IMG/VR virus record: IMGVR_UViG_3300036830_000168
Coordinates: 1-28,387 of that record
Source of the DNA: a virus
Direction: 5' to 3' (one strand)
DNA: 28,387 nucleotides
In this document: piece after piece, positions 14,868-22,694 of the stretch
Layout of the letters: the number at the start of each line of letters is the position of its first letter
How positions within the stretch are numbered: the stretch's first letter is position 1
Program-made: the position numbers and the translations under genes
Notes under the pieces: generated by a model
Databases searched by the model: none
The model's input: the letters and a program-made list of their open reading frames with translations, nothing else
What the model was told of the DNA's origin: nothing

Positions 14868-15020
14868 GGCGATGCAGTGCCCGGCGGTGACCGGGGAGCC
14901 GAACGTGAGGGTGAGCGTGGTGCCGACGAGCTCGGCGGGCGTGGCGGTCTGGACGATGGCGATGCCCGGTCACCGCCCCCGGCCGGTCATCCGAATTAGG
15001 ACAGTGATGTTCTTATCGGG

Positions 15021-15425
15021 TCAGACTAGACTCGCGCTGACCGCAGCGGCGGCGGTGACGAACGTGTTCCCATTCGTGACCGAGATCGGCTGACTTGTCC
15101 ACTGCCCGAAGTAGTGCCGCAGCGGTGTCCCGGCGGTGTCCCAGATCTCTAGGTTCGTGATCGCCCAGGTACTGCCGCTGGCGTTCGTCCAGGAGACCGC
15201 GCCGCTGTTAGTCGTGGACTGGCCGGACGGGGCGTTCCACGAGATCGCCTGGCCGCCGGCGGTGTAGCCCGTGCCGGTCAGTTCGGTCATGTCGACCGTG
15301 GCCGTAGGCGCTGAACCAGTGCCCAGCCGCAGGTGCGTGGCCGTCACGGCGGGATAGGTGAATCCGCCGATGCCCAGATTCGCGGCTAGTACGTTGTTCG
15401 CGTCGGAAGCGTCGTACATCGCCAT
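15021..15425 (-). CDS. Tail-associated beta-sandwich protein, 134 aa
   Basis: The ATG at 15425 is chosen because the protein-like frame begins there (MAMYDASDANNVLAANLG) and an AGGA lies about 10 bases upstream; a second ATG is two codons in. The rest is beta-rich with VDMTELTGTGYTAGGQAISW, WAITNLEIWDTAGTPLRHYF and a final TNGNTFVTAAAAVSASLV. This arrangement (T-G-x-G-Y, ITW-like, NLxIWDTA, G-N-T-F) matches a small structural protein widespread in actinophage and other tail clusters, usually listed as a minor tail or fibre protein. Function in the virion is inferred. Confidence 0.7.
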   Translation of the reverse strand: MAMYDASDANNVLAANLGIGGFTYPAVTATHLRLGTGSAPTATVDMTELTGTGYTAGGQAISWNAPSGQSTTNSGAVSWTNASGSTWAITNLEIWDTAGTPLRHYFGQWTSQPISVTNGNTFVTAAAAVSASLV

Positions 15426-15445
15426 GCCTGTACCGTCCTGTCCGT

Positions 15446-15745
15446 TTAGGAGCCGGTGCCGCCGAGGACGGCAGCGCCCTCGAAGGCAGTGATGGTCAGG
15501 GACTTGCAGACCCCGCAGGCGCCGTTCGCCACGGCGCACTCGCCGACGTGCTGGGTGTCGCACTCCGAGGTGTGCGCGCACCCCGGCTCCTGGCAGCAGC
15601 CAGAGCCCGGCGGGCACTGCACGGCGAGCTCGGGGGCCGCGCACCTGGCCAGGGCATCCGGGTCGTACTCCGGGTGCGCCGGGTCGGGGTGGCCCACGTC
15701 CACGGACGTCCCGCACCCGTTGCAGGTGAGGTTGTAAATCGGCAT
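15446..15745 (-). CDS. Cys-rich small protein, 99 aa
   Basis: ATG 15745 is preceded by GGAGGG about 10 bases upstream. The 99 residues contain 13 cysteines, beginning with C8-x2-C11 (TCNGCG) and continuing through QCPPGSGCCQEPGCAH, ECDTQHVGEC and GACGVC. Such density suggests either two or more zinc sites or a disulphide knot. It lies between the tape measure and the minor tail genes, so it could be a tail-tip component or a cytoplasmic assembly factor. No family is recognised. Confidence 0.65.
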   Translation of the reverse strand: MPIYNLTCNGCGTSVDVGHPDPAHPEYDPDALARCAAPELAVQCPPGSGCCQEPGCAHTSECDTQHVGECAVANGACGVCKSLTITAFEGAAVLGGTGS

Positions 15746-15792
15746 GGCGGAATGCCCTCCGGGCTGTGGGTGGGATGGCGCGATAAGGCGGG

Positions 15793-18700
15793 TCAGTGGC
15801 CGTTGGGCAGCGTCAGGCCGTTACTGACGTTCCGCCGGTTCCGCTTGAGGGTCGCGGTCTGCACGACGTTGGCCAGCGTCTGCCCCGACACGGTGATCGT
15901 CGCGTTCAGCGTCACGTTGATCGGCTGGCTGGACCCGCCCGTCGCCCCCGACATCACCGCCGGGTGCATGACCGTGACGGGCTGCGGGGCGCGGATCGGG
16001 CCGGGCTGCGCGAACCCGCCCGGTCCCTTCTCGGGCTTCGGCGAGTAGATGATGTGCGGCGGCGTGATCGTCGGCTTCTTGCCGCTGCTGCCCGAGCCGG
16101 AGCCCGAGTCGATGCCGAGTTCCTTGTCGAGCTTCTTGATCGCGGCCTTGATCTGCTTGCTGGAGTCGCCCAGAGCGGTCATGATGCCCGTGACCAGGGA
16201 CTTCGCGATGGACTCCATCTCGGCGTTCACGCCCTTGAGGGACGCCTTCAGCCCGGCAGCAAGCGCGCCGCCGATCTGGCTGGCGCTCTCGTACGCCGCG
16301 TTGCCGCCCGTGATCCCCAGCTTCTTGCTGGCCAGGCCGATGCTGTTGTCGAGCTGGGCGATCTGCTGGACGGCCTTCTTCCCGCCCGCCAGGATCTGGG
16401 TGGCGGTCGCGCCGCCGGACTGCACGCCCGCCGCGAGGAGTTCCTGGATGCCCTGCTTGTCCAGGCCGTCCTTCTTCAGCTTGATGATCTGCTGCCGGAA
16501 CTGCTGGATCGACTTCAGCTGAGCCTGGAGGCCCTGCTGGATCGACTGGGTCTGCGGCTGGGCGGCCTGCGTGCCCCCGAGTGCGAAGTCCAGCGACCCG
16601 TCATCCGCCGCAGCCGCCTGCCCCGCCGGGGTGGCCGCCGCGATCGTGTTCAGGTCCGCGCTCGACACCGCGGCCTGCTGCACGGACTTGGCCAGCGCGT
16701 CGGCGGCCTGGATCTGGTTCTCCAGCTTCTGCCGCTGGGCCGCCAGCTTCTGGAGCCGCTGGTTGTCCAGGTCGAGGAGCTGGGTCAGGCCCGTCTGCTG
16801 GAGCGGGTTGATCTTCCCGGCCTTCGCCGCGGCGTCGATCTCCTTGGTGATCGCCGTGACGGTGGACTTGATCGTGGAGTTCGGCGCGGGGGTTCCCAGG
16901 ACGTCCCGCATGGCCTTCTGGACCGCGGACTTGCCGCCCAGGAGCCCGAGGATGTAGCCCAGGGCGCTGTTCTCGCCGATCTTCTGGAACTTCTTCGACG
17001 GGCTCTTGATGATGAGCTGGATGTTCGCCGCAGTCTCGGCAGCGGCGGCAAGGCTGGCGGCGGCGGACGACACGGCCCCGGTCTCGCCCGCCAGCCCGGC
17101 CGCCAGGCCCGCTCCGGCCTGAGTGCCGATGGCGCGGAAATCTCCCGGCAGTGGCGCGATAGCCCCCCGCATCGACCCGGCCATCGCCGACACCGCCGCC
17201 GACGCCCGTCCCGCGCCGGCGGCGACACCGGTCCCCATCGCCGTCCCGGCCGTGCCAACCTGCTTCAGGCTGGACTCGGCCGCCTGGGCGCCGGTCACCT
17301 GGACCTTGAGGTCCGTCTTGGTCTTCCCGGCCGCCTGCGCGGCGGTGGAGACGCCCTTGAGATCGGCCTTGGCCTTGTCCGCGCCCTCGGTGTCGACCTT
17401 GATCTTGACCGGCTTGGGCTTGGCCGAGTCGAGGCCCTTGATATCGGCTTTCGCCTTGGCGGCGCCGTCGACCGAGACCTTGATCTTGACGTCGCCGGCG
17501 TCCTTGCCGCCCTTCAGCGCGCCCGCGGCACCGATGCGTGCCTGCGCCCCGAGGTTCGTCCCCGGCTTGATGCCGAGAAGCTTGTCCCATGTGCTCGCGC
17601 CGAAGCTGCCGGTGTCGCCGATTGCCCTCGCGGCAGCCTTCGGGACCGTCTTCCACGAGAAGTCGCCGACCTTGCCGGCGATGTTAAACGCATCGCCGAT
17701 CGCCTTGCCGACCGGCGAGTTCGCGGCCTTGGTGGTGACGTTCATGATCGTGGACAGGTCCTTGGCGACGCTGCCCAGCGACTTCACCGTGCCGGGGCCG
17801 AATTCCTTCGCGAAGCCGCCCAGCGACGATAGGAACTGATCGCCGATCTTTACGTTGCCCTTGCTGAACAGGGCCGTGGCGATGGCGCCGAACGCATTCC
17901 CGACCTGCTTCAGCGGCCCGGCCAGCCCGGGGATCTCGCTCTTGATGTTGCTGATGAACTTCTCGAAGCCAGTGGACTTCTCGAACTTGCCGAAGTCCTT
18001 GAGCATCCCGGAGATCAGCGGGTTCGTGGCCTTGGCCAGCCCCTGGACGGCGGGCAGCAGCCCCTTGATGTCCTTGATTGCCTTCGGGATGTCCTTCAGC
18101 GCGTCAGCCTGGATCGGCTTCCCCGCCTTGGAGAATGCCGACTCCAGGCCCTGAACCGCCTTCACCGAGGGCCGGACGTCAGCCGGGATCGTCGCCCAGG
18201 TCGCCTTGAGAGAGTCCAGCGCGGCCTTCTCGGACGCCGCGTGCGCCTTGGTGGGGTCAATCGCCTCGGTAGCCGCGGCCTTCTGGTACGCCTGCTGCGC
18301 AGCCGTGACGTTGGTCAGGCCGTCCTTGACCTTCAGGATCGCCGGGGCCGCCAGCGCGCCCCACGACGCGAACCCCAGGCCCGTGGCGGCGAGCGCCGGG
18401 CCGATGGTCGTGATGGCCGACGCGATGCCGACGATCGCGGCGGGGAACGCCGCTGACTGCGCGGCCCCGCCGACCTTGCCGAATGCGCCGCCGAAGCCGC
18501 CCAGGCCGCCGATCGACGAGATGAAGCTCTCGCCCTCGCCGCCAGCGTCCTCCAGCCCCGACGACAGGTCACCAAGCCCGCGGGTCGCGTCTTCCGTCGT
18601 CCTGCCGAAGTCGCCCAGTACCCCGTCGAGCTCGCGGCTCGCCCGGATCGCCGTGGCCGCGTCCCCGTGCCCGGAGGCGAAGTCGTGGACGGACCCGCGC

Positions 18701-19407
18701 CAGTTGTCCATCGCCTCCTTAGCGATGGAAGCCTGCCGGCCAGACTCCGCGATGGCCTCGCCGGACTGGTCGATGTACGGCGCCGCCTCGGAGTACGCCT
18801 TGCGGGCGTCCTCGATCGCGCGGGCCGAGTCGTCGATGGCCTGGCGGGCGCCGAGGAAGGACTCCGAGCCGGTCAGGCCCGTGGTCCGGATGTCCCGGCC
18901 GAGGTCTGCGGTGGCCTTGTCGGCCTTCTCTGCCTCGGTGCGGTAGGTTCCCAGTTCCTTCTCGAGGTCCGCCAGGCCCGATGCGCTGCCCTTCGGCAGG
19001 TTCCCGCCCGCATCCCGGCTCGCGCCGATGTCGGCGATCTGCTTCCCGGCGTCCGCGTACAGGTCGCGCGACGCCTTGCGCATCGCCGACGCCTGGGCGC
19101 CTGCCTCCTTGCGCGCCGCGGACAGGGCAGCCGTGGACGCGGCCTCCAGGTCGGCCGCGGCGGCAGACTCCGCCGATGCGTCCCGGACCCCGGAGATTTC
19201 CTTCTTCGCCGCAGCGGCAGACGCGGCAGCGGCATCCATGCCGCCCGAGATCTCGGCACCGGCCTCAGCGCCGGCGGCGCCCGCCTCTTCCTCGGCGGCG
19301 GTGAGGCCCTCAAGGGCGCCTTCAAGGTGCTCGACCTCGGAGGCTGCCTCGTCGAAGCCCGAGACGCTTGCGTGGACCTCTACGTTCTTCTCGATGTCAC
19401 CGGCCAC
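15793..19407 (-). CDS. Tape measure protein
   Basis: The 1204-residue protein starts at GTG 19407 with GGGGGTGA upstream. It sets tail length and is ejected with DNA. Residues 1-300 are Ala/Glu/Lys helices, mostly coiled coil. Residues about 315-360 are hydrophobic (IVGIASAITTIGPALAATG, LGFASWGALAAPAILKV), a likely membrane-inserting stretch. Residues about 630-720 hold three degenerate repeats around VKIKV...GAxKAKADLKG. A further helical region (QRLQKLAAQRQKLENQIQAA) follows, then a Gly/Ser/Pro linker and a beta-like C-terminus (PINVTLNATITVSGQTLANV). It follows the chaperone genes, as expected. At about 1.5 angstrom per helical residue it predicts a tail near 180 nm. Confidence 0.92.
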   Translation of the reverse strand: MAGDIEKNVEVHASVSGFDEAASEVEHLEGALEGLTAAEEEAGAAGAEAGAEISGGMDAAAASAAAAKKEISGVRDASAESAAAADLEAASTAALSAARKEAGAQASAMRKASRDLYADAGKQIADIGASRDAGGNLPKGSASGLADLEKELGTYRTEAEKADKATADLGRDIRTTGLTGSESFLGARQAIDDSARAIEDARKAYSEAAPYIDQSGEAIAESGRQASIAKEAMDNWRGSVHDFASGHGDAATAIRASRELDGVLGDFGRTTEDATRGLGDLSSGLEDAGGEGESFISSIGGLGGFGGAFGKVGGAAQSAAFPAAIVGIASAITTIGPALAATGLGFASWGALAAPAILKVKDGLTNVTAAQQAYQKAAATEAIDPTKAHAASEKAALDSLKATWATIPADVRPSVKAVQGLESAFSKAGKPIQADALKDIPKAIKDIKGLLPAVQGLAKATNPLISGMLKDFGKFEKSTGFEKFISNIKSEIPGLAGPLKQVGNAFGAIATALFSKGNVKIGDQFLSSLGGFAKEFGPGTVKSLGSVAKDLSTIMNVTTKAANSPVGKAIGDAFNIAGKVGDFSWKTVPKAAARAIGDTGSFGASTWDKLLGIKPGTNLGAQARIGAAGALKGGKDAGDVKIKVSVDGAAKAKADIKGLDSAKPKPVKIKVDTEGADKAKADLKGVSTAAQAAGKTKTDLKVQVTGAQAAESSLKQVGTAGTAMGTGVAAGAGRASAAVSAMAGSMRGAIAPLPGDFRAIGTQAGAGLAAGLAGETGAVSSAAASLAAAAETAANIQLIIKSPSKKFQKIGENSALGYILGLLGGKSAVQKAMRDVLGTPAPNSTIKSTVTAITKEIDAAAKAGKINPLQQTGLTQLLDLDNQRLQKLAAQRQKLENQIQAADALAKSVQQAAVSSADLNTIAAATPAGQAAAADDGSLDFALGGTQAAQPQTQSIQQGLQAQLKSIQQFRQQIIKLKKDGLDKQGIQELLAAGVQSGGATATQILAGGKKAVQQIAQLDNSIGLASKKLGITGGNAAYESASQIGGALAAGLKASLKGVNAEMESIAKSLVTGIMTALGDSSKQIKAAIKKLDKELGIDSGSGSGSSGKKPTITPPHIIYSPKPEKGPGGFAQPGPIRAPQPVTVMHPAVMSGATGGSSQPINVTLNATITVSGQTLANVVQTATLKRNRRNVSNGLTLPNGH

Positions 19408-19423
19408 GGGAGGTCACCCCCGG

Positions 19424-19849
19424 TCAGAGCCCTGCGTCGCGGAGGATCTGGGCGATGGCGTTCTCGCATGCCTCGTCGATCGGGCCGCCCGACGCGGCGT
19501 CCGCGCGCTCGAAGTAATGCGACCCGGCCTGCGTCACGGACTTGCCGAAGAACGCGCTGCCGTTGCTCAGGACGCGGGCGCCCTTGACGTGGATCGTCCC
19601 GCCGGTCTCCCGGAACGACGCGTAGACCGTGTGCGCCCCGATCGTGGCCACGGCGAACGTCCCGCCGCCGCGCACCGAGTCGACGCGCTCCGAGGCGCGC
19701 AGATGCCCGGTCAGGACCGGCGTGGTGCCGCGCAGCACCTGGAGGTACGCCTGCCCGGCGTCCGCCGCGCACTCCCGTGCCGCGTTGAGCTCAAGCTGCT
19801 CGCCTGCCTTCCGCAGGGCCGCGGCGAGTTCCCCGAGGCTGCCCGCCAT
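19424..19849 (-). CDS. HK97-gp10-like tail/neck protein
   Basis: ATG 19849 is preferred: GGGGG lies five bases upstream, whereas a GTG at 19855 would fall inside that ribosome site. The 141-residue product has an N-terminal helix (LGELAAALRKAGEQ), then TTPVLTGHLRASERVD, IGAHTVYASFRETGGTIHVK and a helical end (PIDEACENAIAQILRDAG). The P-x-x-T-G-x-L-R-x-S and H-x-V-Y-A-x-F-x-E-x-G-G phrases are those of the HK97 gp10 family. Usually this gene lies between capsid and tail tube; here it lies between the chaperones and tape measure. Confidence 0.75.
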   Translation of the reverse strand: MAGSLGELAAALRKAGEQLELNAARECAADAGQAYLQVLRGTTPVLTGHLRASERVDSVRGGGTFAVATIGAHTVYASFRETGGTIHVKGARVLSNGSAFFGKSVTQAGSHYFERADAASGGPIDEACENAIAQILRDAGL

Positions 19850-19861
19850 GGCCACCCCCGG

Positions 19862-20505
19862 TCAGAGCGTGAAGGTGGGGCGGTTCTTGGCCTCGATCGC
19901 GTCGAGCGTGGCCTGCACGGCGTCCAGCCAGAGAAAGACGCCCAGCGGGATGCCCTCGCCGGAGATCTCCTGGAGGGTCAGGCGCCCGTAGCGGGCGATC
20001 CAGATGCAGGTGCGGCAGTCGTCGGCACTGAGTCCGGCTGGCGGGGCGCTGAGCTTTCCGGAGAGGTACTCGTAGAGGTCGCCGTAGTCTCCGGCGTCTC
20101 TTTTGGGCCGCCGTTCCGGAGGCGCTCCAGGACCGCGTCGTAGGTGGCCATGATCTTCTCGATGGCTTCAAGCGGAAGCACGGGAGAGTCGATGTAGCCC
20201 GTGTGGTACGGCATCGGCAGGGCGTCCTCGAACGACCAGCCGCCGATCAGCAGGGCCAGCATCGCGGTCTGCTGCCTGGTGATGAGCTCGCGGGACACCT
20301 TCCGGTGTGCCACGCGCTTGACCATCGAGACGCCGTCGGGGGCGAGTTCCCACTCGTCATCACCGTCCCCGAAGTAGATCCCCTTGTCGAGGCCCGAGGA
20401 CTCGTCCTCGATCTCGATGAGGGCCTTGCGGTCTGCGCCGGTGAGCTCTGAAGGGCCGCGCATCGTGACCCACCAGGTTGCGCCGTCGGCGCCTTCAATA
20501 CGCAT
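19862..20505 (-). CDS. Tail assembly chaperone gpGT, -1 frameshift product
   Basis: A -1 slip at CCCAAAA (complement of 20101-20107, read as C CCA AAA) joins the first 135 residues of gpG to 79 residues of a second frame, ending at TGA 19862-19864. The added part is clearly coding: DYGDLYEYLSGKLSAPPAGL, DDCRTCIWIARYGRLTLQEI, IPLGVFLWLDAVQATLDAIE. Four bases beyond the heptamer is a possible stimulatory hairpin (CGCCG/CGGCG, complement of 20092-20096 and 20080-20084). gpG and gpGT coat the tape measure during tail assembly in lambda-like siphoviruses. The expected place, just before the tape measure, fits. The 214-aa length is calculated from the slip site. Confidence 0.85.
19978..20505 (-). 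CDS. Tail assembly chaperone gpG (unshifted)
   Basis: The 175-residue product starts at ATG 20505 (weak ribosome site). The body, residues 1-135, has TWWVTMRGPSELTGADRKAL, ISRELITRQQ-like and LLIGGWSFEDALPMPYHTGY segments typical of actinophage tail chaperones, then IEKIMATYDAVLERLRNG just before the slip site. The unshifted tail after residue 135 is low-complexity Thr/Ser/Pro (SSAPRQPDSVPTTAAPASGS), as expected for sequence constrained by an overlapping frame. It assists loading of tail tube subunits on the tape measure. Confidence 0.85.
   Translation of the reverse strand: MRIEGADGATWWVTMRGPSELTGADRKALIEIEDESSGLDKGIYFGDGDDEWELAPDGVSMVKRVAHRKVSRELITRQQTAMLALLIGGWSFEDALPMPYHTGYIDSPVLPLEAIEKIMATYDAVLERLRNGGPKETPETTATSTSTSPESSAPRQPDSVPTTAAPASGSPATGA
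20101..20107 (-). promoter_or_regulatory. -1 ribosomal slippery heptamer CCCAAAA
   Basis: On the minus strand the bases read C CCA AAA in the gpG frame, a full X-XXY-YYZ slippery site. The -1 frame opens at once into conserved-looking coding sequence. A 5-bp hairpin begins four bases downstream. It controls the ratio of gpG to gpGT. Confidence 0.85.
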
Positions 20506-20588
20506 GCGGGAGTCCGTTTCTCGGAAGTGGGGCTTGAGCGGGTACGTGGAATGCTGGGATAAGGGCGGAGAGTAACGCGGGTTAGCTA

Positions 20589-21833
20589 TCAGTACGTTTG
20601 AGCGTTGATAACCGTAATCTGCGCGATATTCCACCCGCCGGAGTTCCCGGACTGCGACTGGTTGCCGACCAAGGTACCGGACAGATCGTACCCAAAGGTA
20701 GTCTCTGTGACCTTAAGGGGCGCCTCGGTCACCGCGCCGAAGTTGGCGGTAATGGAGAAGCTCACCAGGCTAGCCCCCGAGGCCCCGTTGCTTGTGGTCC
20801 AGGTCAGGGACGGCTGCGTGTTCTGAAGGAGATAGTTGAGCGCGCTCTCGTCCAGGGCGGGCGAGTAAGTGAGCTCAAATGTCCCTTCCATCGGGCCGCG
20901 GGCAAAGGTGTAAACGGCCTGCTGGCCGTCAATCGTGGTCATCGGGTTGACCGGGCGCGTAAAGGTCATCTTCCAGCTCGCGACGTCGTTCACGATCGAG
21001 CCGGCGACCGTGGACGTGCCCTTCCATGCGGGGATGCCCCGCACGCCGCTGAACGCCGGGGTGATCGCCGCGGTCGCCGCGACCTGCGGCTGCGACATGG
21101 CCTTGCCCGTCCACGACAGGTAGCCCTTCGCGTTGCCGCTGAACTCCATCTCCGACATGCAGACCAGGGGGAAGACGTCGCCGTAGAAGCCGCCCGACCC
21201 GGCGACCTGGTTGCGGTCCTGAATCGCCAGGGTCGCGGGCTGGGCGCCCACGTTGCCGGTGCTTGATGCCGGGTTCAGGACGGAGAAGATGTGGGTGAAC
21301 GGAGCCACGACGGTGGTGATGGTGACAGCGCTGGCGTGCTTGAACCGCAGCGGCGACACCACGACCGACGTGGACGTTGACCCGGCACCGACGGTCACCA
21401 GTTCGGCCAGGGTGGAGGTGCCGACCTGGACCACGGTGCCCGCAGTGAACGACGCGCCGCCTGATGCCACAGTCAGCGCCACGTCGCCGGCGGAGGCCGC
21501 AGCGGAGAGCGTGCTCGTCGGCGTGGAGGCCGTGCCCGTCGAGGTCAGGTCGCCGAACAGGCCGAGGAGCGGGAACCCGATGGAGTCGCCGTACACCGGG
21601 GACTCCCCGATGGAGTGCTCCGTCCAGCTGGCGCCCATCTGGTAGTCGAAGGTCTTGATCATCGACCCGCGGACGGCCTCGTCCGGGATCGGGTTGACCT
21701 TGGGCACGGGGTCGAAGCTGTTGACCGGGACGGACAGGTAGCCCGTGGTCGGCGGGGTTCCGATGGTGGTCTCGCGGGTGATGTTGAGGACCCGCGCGGC
21801 CTCCGGGTAGATAACGGTAGGCGGAGAAACCAC
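20589..21833 (-). CDS. Major tail (tube) protein, second paralogue
   Basis: The 414-residue protein starts at GTG 21833 with GGGTGAT seven bases upstream. The N-terminus has LNITRETTIGTPPTTGYLSV, followed by a G-x-P-V-Y-G-D and GLFGDLTS region. Residues about 105-172 are an inserted beta domain (TSTLSAAASAGDVALTV ... SPLRFKHASA). The rest (FTHIFSVLN, EMEFSGNAKGYLSWTGKAM, GPMEGTFELTY, LNYLLQNTQPSLTW) fits phage tail tube proteins that stack as rings around the tape measure. It is directly upstream of the chaperones, the classic position of the major tube gene, so this is the best candidate for the main subunit. A related protein is at 23361-24581. Confidence 0.8.
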   Translation of the reverse strand: MVSPPTVIYPEAARVLNITRETTIGTPPTTGYLSVPVNSFDPVPKVNPIPDEAVRGSMIKTFDYQMGASWTEHSIGESPVYGDSIGFPLLGLFGDLTSTGTASTPTSTLSAAASAGDVALTVASGGASFTAGTVVQVGTSTLAELVTVGAGSTSTSVVVSPLRFKHASAVTITTVVAPFTHIFSVLNPASSTGNVGAQPATLAIQDRNQVAGSGGFYGDVFPLVCMSEMEFSGNAKGYLSWTGKAMSQPQVAATAAITPAFSGVRGIPAWKGTSTVAGSIVNDVASWKMTFTRPVNPMTTIDGQQAVYTFARGPMEGTFELTYSPALDESALNYLLQNTQPSLTWTTSNGASGASLVSFSITANFGAVTEAPLKVTETTFGYDLSGTLVGNQSQSGNSGGWNIAQITVINAQTY

Positions 21834-21932
21834 TCTTAATCACCCATTTCCGGCCCGCCGGGGGCACGCCTGAGAGCCGGTCCAGGCCGAAGCCGTCCGG
21901 GATGGAAGTAGATGCAGGGCTAGGTCGGGGAG

Positions 21933-22307
21933 CTACGCGCCAGTGCCGGAGAGGCTTGCGGTGGCCCCGGTCACGGGGGCTTCCGGGGCGCTACCCGCGT
22001 CGCTGGCGGCCTCCGGGGCAGACTCGGGCGCGCTGGCCGCGGGCTTGCCGTCCGGCGCCTCAGCGGGCGCCTCAGGCTGCCGGTACATGTCAGCGCCGAC
22101 GCCGTCCCACGCCTTGGCGATCTTCGTGCCCTTCGGCACCCACCGGCCGTCGGGTGCGGGCCAGAACTCCGGAGCGTCCTCCGGCTTCTCGCCGCCGCCG
22201 AAGTCGCGGGTATCCCCGTGCTCGACGGTGCCGACGATGAAGCCGCCGGCGTCCCTGGTCTCCGCGTAGGAGGCCGGCAACTGGCCGGCGTAAGTGAACT
22301 CGGGCAC
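21933..22307 (-). CDS. Small structural protein with Ala/Pro tail, 124 aa
   Basis: GTG 22307 has GGAGG four bases upstream; the longer in-frame start lacks one. Residues 1-75 are the folded part: PEFTYAGQLPASYAETRDAG, then FIVGTVEHGDTRDFGG and PEFWPAPDGRWVPKGTKIAK. The R/Y-E-x-R-D-x-G-x-x-V-G-x-V-x-x-G-D pattern is common in small head or tail completion proteins of actinophages. Residues 85-124 are Ala/Pro/Glu/Ser-rich and probably disordered. It lies between the two tube paralogues, next to a divergent plus-strand cassette. Confidence 0.65.
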   Translation of the reverse strand: MPEFTYAGQLPASYAETRDAGGFIVGTVEHGDTRDFGGGEKPEDAPEFWPAPDGRWVPKGTKIAKAWDGVGADMYRQPEAPAEAPDGKPAASAPESAPEAASDAGSAPEAPVTGATASLSGTGA

Positions 22308-22344
22308 GCTGCCTCCAGGCACGGAAAGTGGGATGATGGTTACG

Positions 22345-22362
22345 GCGCGTGATGGCACGCGC
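22345..22362. repeat. Inverted repeat in divergent gap
   Basis: GCGCGTG (22345-22351) and CACGCGC (22356-22362) form a perfect 7-bp dyad around ATGG. It lies in the 74-base gap between the divergent starts at 22307 and 22382 and may be an operator or a hairpin in the plus-strand leader. Confidence 0.4.
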
Positions 22363-22381
22363 ACCAAGGGGGGAGTGGGGA

Positions 22382-22684
22382 ATGCGGGCCTACGTGAGCC
22401 GCAGGGGGCATGCCGGCTTATCGTTCGGCTGCCTGGGGACCGTCGTGATGGGCGGCCTGATCGTGCTGGCCGTGGAGGCTGCCGTCGGGCTGCCGGTGCT
22501 GGCTGCCGCCGCGTGGCTGGCCGCGGTGGTCATCGCCGGCCTTGTGCGGCTGGGCCGCCGGCCGTCACGGACGGGACTGCGGATCTACCACGCCCCGCGT
22601 ATGCCGCGGCACCGGGTGCGGTACGTGGAGCGGGAGCAGTGGCCGCATGCTGTCCGCGAGGGCTCCTGGCTGGACCGGCGCTAG
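22382..22684 (+). CDS. Two-TM membrane protein (moron-like), 100 aa
   Basis: ATG 22382 has GGGGAG about eight bases upstream and is preferred over an upstream GTG. The protein has membrane spans at about 15-33 (FGCLGTVVMGGLIVLAVEA) and 36-55 (LPVLAAAAWLAAVVIAGLV), then a basic cytoplasmic tail with RPSRTGLRIYHAPRMPRHRV and a Trp-containing end. No family is recognised. It is the first gene of a three-gene plus-strand cassette inserted between the tail tube genes and read against the late operon. Confidence 0.65.
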   Translation: MRAYVSRRGHAGLSFGCLGTVVMGGLIVLAVEAAVGLPVLAAAAWLAAVVIAGLVRLGRRPSRTGLRIYHAPRMPRHRVRYVEREQWPHAVREGSWLDRR

Positions 22685-22687
22685 GCT
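22682..22687 (+). promoter_or_regulatory. Leaderless-type -10 box (TAGGCT)
   Basis: TAGGCT overlaps the stop codon (TAG, 22682-22684) of the two-TM gene and ends seven bases before ATG 22695. No Shine-Dalgarno precedes that ATG. The layout matches the TANNNT boxes before 5958, 24610 and 25315. Confidence 0.35.
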
Positions 22688-22694
22688 GCGGGCC

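Noticed and set aside
13585-14973. Long in-frame minus-strand extension upstream of the 170-aa tail gene, making a 633-residue ORF
   Set aside because: The extension is Arg/His-rich with no domain character and lies fully over the real 427-aa frame; a GTG at 13584 with a good ribosome site explains the true gene.
15796-17832. 678-codon plus-strand ORF opposite the tape measure
   Set aside because: Its composition (Arg, Gly, Leu, Asp runs) is the usual antisense shadow of a high-G+C gene, and it has no ribosome site or domain.
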